Shown one piece after another: positions 27,405 to 35,048 of a stretch of 64,000 nt of DNA (position 1 is the first letter of the stretch; every line of letters starts with the position of its first letter). The stretch lies in NCBI RefSeq assembly GCF_900115505.1, contig NZ_FOWQ01000003.1:434001-498000 (forward strand), in the 5' to 3' direction. This DNA comes from Geodermatophilus dictyosporus (GTDB lineage: Bacteria; Actinomycetota; Actinomycetes; Mycobacteriales; Geodermatophilaceae). The translations under genes were made by a program, and so were the position numbers. Below the pieces are notes generated by a model, which saw only the letters and a list, made by a program, of their open reading frames with translations, searched no databases and was not told where the DNA came from.

Positions 27405-29693
27405 ATGGCGAGGCCGGGCGCCCGGGACGGGCTCCTCCGGCTGCCGGCCGAGCGCAGCTCCTTCGTGGGTCGCCGGGCCGAGCTGGCGGAGGTCCGCCGG
27501 CTGCTGTCCGCCTCCCGGCTGGGCACGCTGGTGGGGCCCGGCGGCGTCGGCAAGACGCGGCTGGCCGTGCGCGCCGCCGCGGACCTGCGGCGCTCCTTCC
27601 CCGACGGCGCGACCCTCGCCGACCTCACCCCGGTCTCGGACCCCTCGTCGGTCGTCGAGCGGGCCGCGGCCGCGCTGGACGTGCGCGACGTCTCGGGCTC
27701 GTGGCTGCCCGCCCGCGTCGCCGAGGTCGTCGGGGACCGGCAGGTGCTGCTCGTCCTCGACAACTGCGAGCACGTCCGCGACGCCGCCGCCGTCCTCGTC
27801 GACACCCTCCTGGCGTCCTGCCCGCGGCTGTCCGTGCTCGCCACCAGCCGGGTCCCGCTGGACGTCGACGGCGAGGCGCTGCTGGCGGTGCCACCGCTGC
27901 CCGTCCCCCCTGCCGGGGGCCCGTCCACCCCGGACGACGCGGTGCAGCTGCTCGTCCAGCGGGCCACTGCGGCGGTGCCCGGGCTGGCGCTCACCCCGGC
28001 CGACGCCGAGGTGCTCGCCGACGTCTGCCGGCGGCTGGACGGGCTGCCGCTGGCCGTCGAGCTCGCCGCCGTCCGGCTGCGCACGCTGACCCCCGCCGAG
28101 CTGGCCGCCCGCCTCGACGACCGCTTCGTGCTGCTCGCCCGCTCGGGGACGGCGGGCGCCGAGCGGCACCGCACGCTGCGGGCGACCGTGCAGTGGAGCG
28201 CGGACCTGCTCGCCCCCGCCGAGCGGGTCCTCTGGCGCCGGGCGTCGGTCTTCGCCGCCGGGTTCGACCTGGCCGCCGCGGAGGCGGTCTGCGCCGACGG
28301 GGCACTGCCGGCACCCGCGGTGCTCGCCGCACTCGACCGCCTCGCCGAGGCCTCGCTGCTGGAGGGCACCCGCGTCGGTGACGGGCGGCGGTTCCGCATG
28401 CTGGAGACGGTGCGTGCCTACGGCCGGGAGCTGCTCGCGGGGTCCGGCGAGGAGGCCGCCGTGCGGCGGCGGCACCGCGACTGGTGCGCCGGCGTGGTCT
28501 CCGCGGCCGCGGCCGGCTTCACGGGGCCGGCGCAGGTCGCCGCCCTCGACGCCGTCGACGCCGTCCACGCGGAGGTGGGGGAGGCGCTGCAGTGGGGGCT
28601 CGGCGTGCCCGGCGAGGCGGAGCGCGGGCTCGCCCTCGCGGCCGACCTGTGGCTGTACTGGGCGGCCCGGGGCCACCTCGGGGAGGGGCGCCGGTACCTG
28701 GCCGCGCTGCTCGCGGCCTGCCCGCAGCCGATCCCCGTCCGCGCGCGCGGCCTGCTGGCGGCCGGCTACGTCGAGCTCACGGCCACGGACGCCGACGCCG
28801 CCGTCCCGCTGCTCGAGCAGGCGCGGGACCTGGGCGCGGTCACCGGGCCGGCGCTCGTCCCGGCCCTGGCCACCCAGTTCCTCGGGCAGGCCGCGCTGTT
28901 CCGCGGTGACCTCGCGGCCGCCGACCGGCTCCTGCGCGAGGCGGCCACCGTCCTGGCGTCGACCGCCCCCGGCCACGAGGCCTTCTGCTGGGCCGACGTG
29001 GGGGTGACGGCGTTCCTGGCGGGGGACCTGACCGCGGCCGCCGAGGCGTTCGAGCGCGGTCTCGCGCTGGGCACCGACCCCTGGACGCGCTCGCACGCGC
29101 TCTGGGGCCTGGGCCTCGTCCGGCTGGCGGCCGGCGAGCCGGCGGAGGCCGCGGCGCTGGAGCACGCGGCGCTGCAGCTCATGCGGGAGGTGGACGACCG
29201 CAGCGGGACGGCGCTGTGCGTCGAGGCGCTGGCCTGGGTGGCCGCCGCGGAGCGGGACTGGGAGCGGGCGGCACGGCTGGCCGGTGCAGCGGAGGGGGTC
29301 TGGCGCTCCGTCCCGGCGGCCCTGCCCGCGCCGCTGTCCGGACGGCGCGAGGAGTGCGCGAGGGCGGCCGGGCAGGCGCTGGGGGAACGGCGGCGGGCAG
29401 CCCTGCACCGCGAGGGGGCGGCCCTGTCCCGGGCGGCGGCGGTCGCGCTGGCCCTCGGGGTCCGCTCGCCGGTGCCCGCGCCGCGCTCCGAGGCCGACCG
29501 GCTGACGCCCAGGCAGCGGGAGGTGGCCGAGCTGGTGGCGCAGGGGATGACCGACCGGGAGATCGCCTCGCGGCTGGTCATCTCGCCACGCACCGCCGAG
29601 TCGCACGTCGAGCAGATCCTGGCGCGGCTCGGGTTCCGCTCACGGGCGGAGATCGCCGCCTGGACGGCCGGACGGGGCTCGGCTGGGCAGTGA
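27405..29693 (+). CDS. LuxR-family regulator with NB-ARC-like ATPase (AfsR/LAL-like)
   Basis: 762 residues. N-terminal ATPase with SSFVGRRAEL, Walker A GPGGVGKTRLA and Walker B VLLVLDNCEHV, followed by DGLPLAVELAA; this is the form often called predicted ATPase in ARC-type regulators. Then come about 350 residues of TPR-like helices, and a C-terminal LuxR helix-turn-helix (TPRQREVAELVAQGMTD, SPRTAESHVEQILARLG). It is divergent from the DUF4242-like/CPBP pair, with about 100 bases between, and is a candidate regulator of it. The signal is unknown. Confidence 0.92.
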   Translation: MARPGARDGLLRLPAERSSFVGRRAELAEVRRLLSASRLGTLVGPGGVGKTRLAVRAAADLRRSFPDGATLADLTPVSDPSSVVERAAAALDVRDVSGSWLPARVAEVVGDRQVLLVLDNCEHVRDAAAVLVDTLLASCPRLSVLATSRVPLDVDGEALLAVPPLPVPPAGGPSTPDDAVQLLVQRATAAVPGLALTPADAEVLADVCRRLDGLPLAVELAAVRLRTLTPAELAARLDDRFVLLARSGTAGAERHRTLRATVQWSADLLAPAERVLWRRASVFAAGFDLAAAEAVCADGALPAPAVLAALDRLAEASLLEGTRVGDGRRFRMLETVRAYGRELLAGSGEEAAVRRRHRDWCAGVVSAAAAGFTGPAQVAALDAVDAVHAEVGEALQWGLGVPGEAERGLALAADLWLYWAARGHLGEGRRYLAALLAACPQPIPVRARGLLAAGYVELTATDADAAVPLLEQARDLGAVTGPALVPALATQFLGQAALFRGDLAAADRLLREAATVLASTAPGHEAFCWADVGVTAFLAGDLTAAAEAFERGLALGTDPWTRSHALWGLGLVRLAAGEPAEAAALEHAALQLMREVDDRSGTALCVEALAWVAAAERDWERAARLAGAAEGVWRSVPAALPAPLSGRREECARAAGQALGERRRAALHREGAALSRAAAVALALGVRSPVPAPRSEADRLTPRQREVAELVAQGMTDREIASRLVISPRTAESHVEQILARLGFRSRAEIAAWTAGRGSAGQ

Positions 29694-29703
29694 TCTCCGA
29701 GGG

Positions 29704-30496
29704 CGTTGCCCCTGCTCAGCGATCGTTTCGAACCTGTGATCGAGTGCGTGGACGACGTGGTGACCGCTGCGGTGCCCCCGGCGCCGCCGGTGGCGCTGTC
29801 GTCCGGTCCCTCGGGTGCGGTGCAGGCCGCCGACTGCGGGACCGCCCGGCAGACCGCGCTGCGCGCCGGGCGGTGGCGGCGTTCGCCGCGTCCCGGCCCG
29901 TCTCGGCCGACCGGCCGCAGGGGGTGCCCGTGCGATGTCCGCGCCGCCACCTGCCGACGAGACCGCCTGGCAGCACACCCCGCCCGGCACCGCCGCCGAC
30001 ACGCTCACCGGCCTGCACGCCGCCACCGGCGAGGCCCGCGCGGCGCTGGCCGCCCTCCTCCAGCGCACCACCGGTGGCGGGCTCACCGACCGGCCCCGCC
30101 TCGCCCACGTCGACGCCCTCACCGGCGCCCTGCTCGCCCTCACCGACTTGCCCGAGCTGCGCCGCACCGACCGCACCGGCACCGGCCTGGGCACACCGGC
30201 GGCCACCGACGGCTACCGGCCGGCCGCCGCACTGGACCGCCACGTCCGCGCCCGCGACCGGCGCTGCCGCTTCCCCGGCTGCCGCCGCCGCGTGCCCCGC
30301 GGCGGCGAACTCGACCACGTCGTCCCCTACCCCGGCCGGGTGCACCGGCGCGGGCGACCTGGCCGGCTCCTGCACCCGCCACCACCGCGGCAGACACCAG
30401 GCCTCCGGCGGGCGCCACGAACTGACACCCGACGGCACCCTCACGGTCACCACGCCCACCGGGCTGACCGTCGTCACCGAACCCCCGCCCTACTGA
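29704..30496 (+). pseudogene. Broken DUF222/HNH endonuclease gene
   Basis: Only the C-terminal part of a DUF222-HNH protein can be read. From about 29935 one frame gives DETAWQHTPPGTAADTL, VDALTGALLALTDLPELRR and the HNH core RDRRCRFPGCRRR ... GGELDHVVPYP. At about 30335 the reading jumps by one base: the rest (TGAGDLAGSCTRHHRGRHQ, then GTLTVTTPTGL, stop at 30496) lies in another frame, consistent with one extra C in TACCCCGGCC. The N-terminal DUF222 domain of some 250 residues is reduced to fragments. DUF222/HNH genes are multicopy in this group and often decay. A working short product is unlikely. Confidence 0.75.
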
Positions 30497-30504
30497 GGGC
30501 GGGG
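30483..30504. terminator. Hairpin between the HNH remnant and gdx
   Basis: CCCCGCCC (30483-30490) pairs with GGGCGGGG (30497-30504) across a 6-base loop. It lies 14 bases from the gdx stop on the other strand, so it could end both transcripts. Confidence 0.5.
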
Positions 30505-30517
30505 CGGGGCCGCCGCG

Positions 30518-30832
30518 TCAGTGGGTGAGCTTGAGCCCGATGACGCAGCCGATGATGCCGAGCAGCAGGAAGATGCGCACCGCCGACACCGGCTCGTCGC
30601 CGGACCACATGGCGTAACCCGCGGTCAGCGCGGCTCCGATGCCCACCCACACCGCGTACGCGGTGCCCACCGGCAGGCTGCGCATGGCGTAGGCGAGCCC
30701 GAGCATGCTGGCGACGATCGCGACCAGGAACACCACCGTCGGCGTCACCCGCGAGAAGCCCTCGGTGCGGCCGAGGGCGGTCGCCCACACGGCCTCGAGG
30801 ACGCCGGAGAGCACGAGCACGATCCAGGACAC
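30518..30832 (-). CDS. gdx: Guanidinium exporter Gdx (SugE, SMR family)
   Basis: 104 residues, four membrane helices. The start SWIVLVLSGVLEAVWATALG contains the essential Glu of SMR exporters, and LPVGTAYAVWVGIGA is the hallmark of SugE/Gdx rather than EmrE. Gdx exports guanidinium ions in exchange for protons. GTG 30832 is where the family starts and GGGAG lies 5 bases ahead. It follows a guanidine-III riboswitch directly, which strongly supports the function. It is a single gene, so the transporter would be a dual-topology homodimer. Confidence 0.95.
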   Translation of the reverse strand: MSWIVLVLSGVLEAVWATALGRTEGFSRVTPTVVFLVAIVASMLGLAYAMRSLPVGTAYAVWVGIGAALTAGYAMWSGDEPVSAVRIFLLLGIIGCVIGLKLTH

Positions 30833-32175
30833 GAGGACTCCCGAGGTCGCCGTCTTGTCGCTGTCCGGGTACGGCGCCGCTCGTCCGGGGGCCCCACCGC
30901 GGGGCCCGCCTCCACCGTCGCACACCGGCACCCGCCGGGGTGGTGAGACGGCCCACGCGGCTGGTCCTGGCGGCGACGCCGGGCGAGCACGAGGGGGTGA
31001 CCGCCGTCAGGTGAGAACACCGCCGCTCGGCCGCCGGCGACCCACCACACGAGGTGGTCAGCCGCGACGACATCCGGATCACCGCCGGACAGGTCACCGT
31101 CGGACGGCAGACACGGCTCGCGGTCGGGCGCCGACCACGCGACCGCGCGGGTGGACCGCCAGACCGTGCCGTCGGGGGTCCTGAACAGCAGGGCGCCGTG
31201 GCCCTCGGTCACGGAGACTCGGACCTGCTGCCACGGCCGCTGGCTGAGCAGCCGGTCCGTGCGCCACACCCCCGCGAGGGTCCAGACCGCCAGGACCGGG
31301 GAGAACAGGACGCCGACGAACGCGAGCACCGCCGGCCACGTGGTCCCCGGCGGGTCGTAGGCCACGTCGTCGACCGTCACGCGCGAGGGATCCGCGGGGT
31401 CGTACCAGACCACGACGGCGTCCCCCGGGACGTACGAGTCGGCGTACGCACCCAGGTCGACGTGCCGCACCAGGTCCTCGCCCGCGACGGCGAACCCGAC
31501 CGAGGCGCCGCCCCGGCTGGTCGCCGTGTCCGGGTCGACCCGGAGCAGGGTCCCCTCGGCCCGCGCCCCGGCCAGCCGGAGCTCGCCGTCGGCCCTCGCC
31601 ATCACGCCCAGCAGGCCCATGAAGACGACGGCGCAGACGACCCCGAGCGCCGTCAGCGCCCACACGCCCCGGAACGCGCGCCGGAGGGCCGTCGCCGTCC
31701 GGTCGAAGGACCGGGCTGGCGCCGTCGACGCACCCGGCGCCGCCCCGAGGGGGACACCCGGCGACGAGGACGGCCCGGCGGACCGCTGCCGTGCCCGGTG
31801 GCGCGCCACCACCAGGAGCCGGAGCCCGCCGACGGCCACCAACGGCCCGGCGACGACGGCCGAGTCGACGGCGAACCCGGCCGGCGTCGTCACGGCGGCC
31901 CCGGGGGCCGTCCAGTCGACGAGGACGCGCAGCGGGCTGCCAGGTGGCTCGCCGGAGCAGTCCGACCCGACGCGGTGCACCCGCCCGGTGGGGTCGGACC
32001 ACGAGACCGTGCACGACCCGTCACCGTGGACGCGCTCCACCGTCGCCGTGGTGAGGCGGCTCGACGACACCTCGAACAGGACCAGCGCGAGCCAGCACCC
32101 CGTCAGCACGAGACAGCCGATCGCCCACCAGGTCCGGCCGGGCGGCCGGGGCGGGGGAGCGGTCGGCAGCGGCAC
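30745..32175 (-). CDS. DUF3592-type membrane protein with a read-through tail
   Basis: 476 residues from GTG 32175. Two similar halves: each has a polar segment with a VHRVGSDCSG- or YVPGDAVVVWYDPADPSRV-type beta region and membrane helices (about residues 15-38, 105-125, 170-195, 285-310). The second half is a clear DUF3592 domain. Function unknown. The last 75 residues are Arg/Pro-rich and read across the guanidine riboswitch and the first 88 bases of gdx in another frame, which suggests that the original stop was lost by a small frameshift near 30950, or that this end is not translated. Confidence 0.7.
   Translation of the reverse strand: MPLPTAPPPRPPGRTWWAIGCLVLTGCWLALVLFEVSSSRLTTATVERVHGDGSCTVSWSDPTGRVHRVGSDCSGEPPGSPLRVLVDWTAPGAAVTTPAGFAVDSAVVAGPLVAVGGLRLLVVARHRARQRSAGPSSSPGVPLGAAPGASTAPARSFDRTATALRRAFRGVWALTALGVVCAVVFMGLLGVMARADGELRLAGARAEGTLLRVDPDTATSRGGASVGFAVAGEDLVRHVDLGAYADSYVPGDAVVVWYDPADPSRVTVDDVAYDPPGTTWPAVLAFVGVLFSPVLAVWTLAGVWRTDRLLSQRPWQQVRVSVTEGHGALLFRTPDGTVWRSTRAVAWSAPDREPCLPSDGDLSGGDPDVVAADHLVWWVAGGRAAVFSPDGGHPLVLARRRRQDQPRGPSHHPGGCRCATVEAGPAVGPPDERRRTRTATRRRPRESSCPGSCSCSPASSRPCGRPPSAAPRASRG
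30846..30888 (-). ncRNA. Guanidine-III riboswitch controlling gdx
   Basis: Read on the minus strand, the element has CCGGACGAG, then GGCGCCGTACCCGG, then ACAGCGACAAGACGGCGA, which matches the compact ykkC-III/guanidine-III consensus (pseudoknot of about 42 bases). It ends 13 bases before the gdx start, and the ribosome site GGGAG lies right after it. Guanidine binding to this class exposes the ribosome site, so gdx would be translated when guanidine is present. The preceding DUF3592 frame runs straight through it. Confidence 0.93.
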
Positions 32176-32223
32176 GGTCAGGACATCGGCGCGGGTGCGC
32201 CGGTCCTGGAGCCGTGCGGCGTC

Positions 32224-33909
32224 TCAGTCGGCGGGCTCGTCGACCCAGTCGGGACCGTTGACCTCGCCCGGCCCGGCCAGGTCGGCGGCGTCGACGATCG
32301 TGTACGCGTAGCCCTGCTCGGCGAGGAAGCGCTGCCGGTGGGCGGCGTACTCGGCGTCGAGGGTGTCGCGACTGACCACCGTGTAGAAGTGCGCCTTCCG
32401 GCCGTCGGCCTTGGGCCGCAGCACCCGGCCCAGCCGCTGTGCCTCCTCCTGCCGTGAGCCGAACGTCCCCGACACCTGGACGGCGACCGCGGCCTCGGGC
32501 AGGTCGATGGAGAAGTTGGCCACCTTGGAGACGACCAGCGTGTCGACCTCGCCGCGCCGGAAGGCGTCGAAGAGCTTCTCCCGCTCGCGGTTGGTGGTCG
32601 AGCCCTGGATGACCGGGGCGTCCAGTGCGCGCCCGAGCTCCTCGAGCTGGTCGAGGTAGGCGCCGATCACCAGCTTCTGCTCGCCGGGGTGCCGCTCGAG
32701 CACCCGCCGGATGACCGGCAGCTTCGACGTCGCCGTCGCCGCGATCCGGTAGCGCTCCTCGGGCTCGGCGACCGCGTAGGTCATCCGCTCCTCGTCGTCG
32801 AGGGACACCCGCACCTCGGTGCACTCCGCCGGCGCGATGTAGCCCTGCGACTCGATGTCCTTCCACGGGGCGTCGTAGCGCTTGGGCCCGATGAGGGAGA
32901 AGACGTCGTCCTCCCGGCCGTCCTCGCGCACCAGCGTCGCGGTCAGGCCCAGGCGGCGGCGCGACTGCAGGTCGGCGGTGAGCCGGAAGATCGGCGCGGG
33001 CAGCAGGTGCACCTCGTCGTAGACGATCAGGCCCCAGTCCTGCGCGTCGAACAGGTCCAGGTGGCGGTACTCGCCCTTCCGGCGCGTGGTCATCACCTGG
33101 TAGGTCGCGATGGTGACCGGGCGGATCTCCTTGCGCTCGCCCGAGTACTCGCCGATCTCCTCCTCGGTCAGCGACGTGCGCGCGATCAGCTCGCGCTTCC
33201 ACTGCCGCCCCGAGACGGTGTTGGTCACCAGGATCAGCGTGGTCGCCCTGGCCTCGGCCATCGCCGCGGCGCCGACCAGCGTCTTGCCCGCCCCGCACGG
33301 CAGGACGACGACACCCGAGCCGCCCGCCCAGAAGCCGTCGACGGCCTCCTGCTGGTAGTCGCGCAGGTGCCAGCCGTCCTGCGCCAGCTCGATCGGGTGC
33401 GCCTGCCCGTCGACGTAGCCGGCGAGGTCCTCGGCCGGCCAGCCCACCTTGAGCAGCGCCTGCTTGAGCCGGCCGCGCTCGGAGGGGTGGACGACGACGG
33501 TGTCGGGGTCGATGCGCGCGCCCAGCATCGGCGCCACCCGCTTGGAGCGGACGACCTCCTCGAGCACCGCGCGGTCGGTGCTGGCGAGGGTCAGCCCGTG
33601 CACCGGGTGGTTGACCAGCGTGAGCCGGCCGAAGCGGTCCATGGTGTCGGCGACGTCGACGAGCAGCGCGTGCGGCACCGGGTAGCGCGAGTAGCGCACC
33701 AGCGCGTCCACGACCTGCTCGGCGTCGTGCCCGGCGGCGCGGGCGTTCCACAGCGCCAGCGGGGTCACCCGGTAGGTGTGCACGTGCTCGGGCGAGCGCT
33801 CCAGCTCGGCGAACGGCGCGATGGCCGCCCGGCAGTCCCGCGCCTGCGGGTGGTCGACCTCGAGCAGCAGGGTCTTGTCCGACTGGACGATGAGGGGTCC
33901 GTCGTTCAC
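32224..33909 (-). CDS. XPB-type DNA repair helicase
   Basis: 561 residues from GTG 33909. Superfamily II helicase related to eukaryotic XPB/ERCC3 and mycobacterial Rv0861c. N-terminal XPB damage-recognition region (about 1-180), Walker A LPCGAGKTLVG, Walker B IVYDEVHLL, motif III GLTATLVRED (the RED motif follows), and motif VI EEAQRLGRVLRPK. It unwinds DNA 3' to 5' and is linked to repair. In M. tuberculosis its neighbour is the Helicase_C_3 protein; here that gene lies nearby (35049-37301) with one gene between. Confidence 0.95.
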   Translation of the reverse strand: MNDGPLIVQSDKTLLLEVDHPQARDCRAAIAPFAELERSPEHVHTYRVTPLALWNARAAGHDAEQVVDALVRYSRYPVPHALLVDVADTMDRFGRLTLVNHPVHGLTLASTDRAVLEEVVRSKRVAPMLGARIDPDTVVVHPSERGRLKQALLKVGWPAEDLAGYVDGQAHPIELAQDGWHLRDYQQEAVDGFWAGGSGVVVLPCGAGKTLVGAAAMAEARATTLILVTNTVSGRQWKRELIARTSLTEEEIGEYSGERKEIRPVTIATYQVMTTRRKGEYRHLDLFDAQDWGLIVYDEVHLLPAPIFRLTADLQSRRRLGLTATLVREDGREDDVFSLIGPKRYDAPWKDIESQGYIAPAECTEVRVSLDDEERMTYAVAEPEERYRIAATATSKLPVIRRVLERHPGEQKLVIGAYLDQLEELGRALDAPVIQGSTTNREREKLFDAFRRGEVDTLVVSKVANFSIDLPEAAVAVQVSGTFGSRQEEAQRLGRVLRPKADGRKAHFYTVVSRDTLDAEYAAHRQRFLAEQGYAYTIVDAADLAGPGEVNGPDWVDEPAD

Positions 33910-34064
33910 GGGGATGGTGTCTCTCTCCGTCGCTGGGAGGCGGTCGCTGGGGACCACGGGGGCGCACGGGGGCACCCGGTCCGCTGAAGGTAACGCCGGG
34001 CGGGGACAGGTCCTTCCGCCCCGGCGGGACTGCCGGGCGCCGGGCGGCTCGGCACCATGGCGTG

Positions 34065-35027
34065 GTGACCGACGACGAGCGCGAGCGGCTCGCCGAGGGG
34101 TACCGGGCGTTCGGCGCGGAGTCCGCTCCCGAGTCGCCGCGCTACTCGGCGCTGGCGGCCGCGGTGGCAGGCGACCGGGACGTCCTCGACTTCCTCCTCG
34201 GCCTCCCGCCGGGCAAGCGGCACCCGACGCTGCTCCTCGCCGCCCTCCGGTTCCTCGGCGGCGTCCCGGCCGACGGGGCCGAGCTGCGGGACCGGGTGGC
34301 CTCCGACGCCGTCCGGCTGCGCGACACCGTGCTCACCCGCGCGACGCAGACCAACGAGCCCGCACGCTGCGCCGCGCTGCTGCCCGCCCTCGCCGCGATC
34401 GACGGCCCGCTCGCCCTCGTCGAGGTGGGGGCCTCGGCCGGGTTGTGCCTCTACCCCGACCGCTACGGCTACGAGTACGACGGCCGCCCCGTCGGGCCGC
34501 CCGGGCCGGTGCGGCTCCGGTGCACCACCGGCGGCGCGGTGCCGGTGCCGGTCACCCCGCCCGAGGTGGTGGCGCGCATCGGCGTCGACCTGCAGCCGCT
34601 CGACGTCACCGACCCCGACGACCTCGCCTGGCTGCGCGCCCTGGTCTGGCCCGGTCCGGTCGAGGCCGAGCGGCTGCAGCGGCTCGACGCCGCCGCGGCG
34701 ATCGCCGCGCGCGAGCCGCCGACCCTGCTGGCCGGTGACCTGCTCGACCGGCTGCCCGACGCCCTGGCGCTGGTCCCCGACGGTGCGACCCCGGTCGTCC
34801 TGCACACCGCGGTGCTGCCCTACGTGGAGGAGACCCGTCGCGCGGCCTTCGTCGACCGGGTGCGCAGCCTGCCGGTGCGCTGGGTCGCGCAGGAGGGGGC
34901 CGGCATGGTGCCCGGCACGGGCGAGCCGCACCCGGGTGGGTGGGGGCCGCACTTCGTGCTGTCCCTCGACGGCGTCCCCCTGGCGCACACCGCGCCCCAC
35001 GGCGGCCGGGTGGACTGGCTCGGCTGA
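34065..35027 (+). CDS. DUF2332 family protein
   Basis: About 320 residues from GTG 34065; GTG 34062 is next to it. The choice rests on a CACCAT hexamer 6 bases ahead, the leaderless spacing seen in other genes here. Motifs: YRAFGAESAPESPRYSALA at the start, TQTNEPARCAALLPALA, LVEVGASAGLCLYPDRYGY and HTAVLPYVEE, which define DUF2332. The EVGASAGL stretch resembles the SAM-binding loop of methyltransferases, but no activity is proven. It is divergent from XPB. Confidence 0.88.
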   Translation: MTDDERERLAEGYRAFGAESAPESPRYSALAAAVAGDRDVLDFLLGLPPGKRHPTLLLAALRFLGGVPADGAELRDRVASDAVRLRDTVLTRATQTNEPARCAALLPALAAIDGPLALVEVGASAGLCLYPDRYGYEYDGRPVGPPGPVRLRCTTGGAVPVPVTPPEVVARIGVDLQPLDVTDPDDLAWLRALVWPGPVEAERLQRLDAAAAIAAREPPTLLAGDLLDRLPDALALVPDGATPVVLHTAVLPYVEETRRAAFVDRVRSLPVRWVAQEGAGMVPGTGEPHPGGWGPHFVLSLDGVPLAHTAPHGGRVDWLG

Positions 35028-35048
35028 CGCCGACCGCCGTCCCCGGGC

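Noticed and set aside
30846..30888. Reading the gdx leader as a guanidine-II (mini-ykkC) element
   Set aside because: The two ACGR-loop hairpins of that class are absent; the CCGGACGAG ... ACAAGACGG arrangement fits guanidine-III instead.
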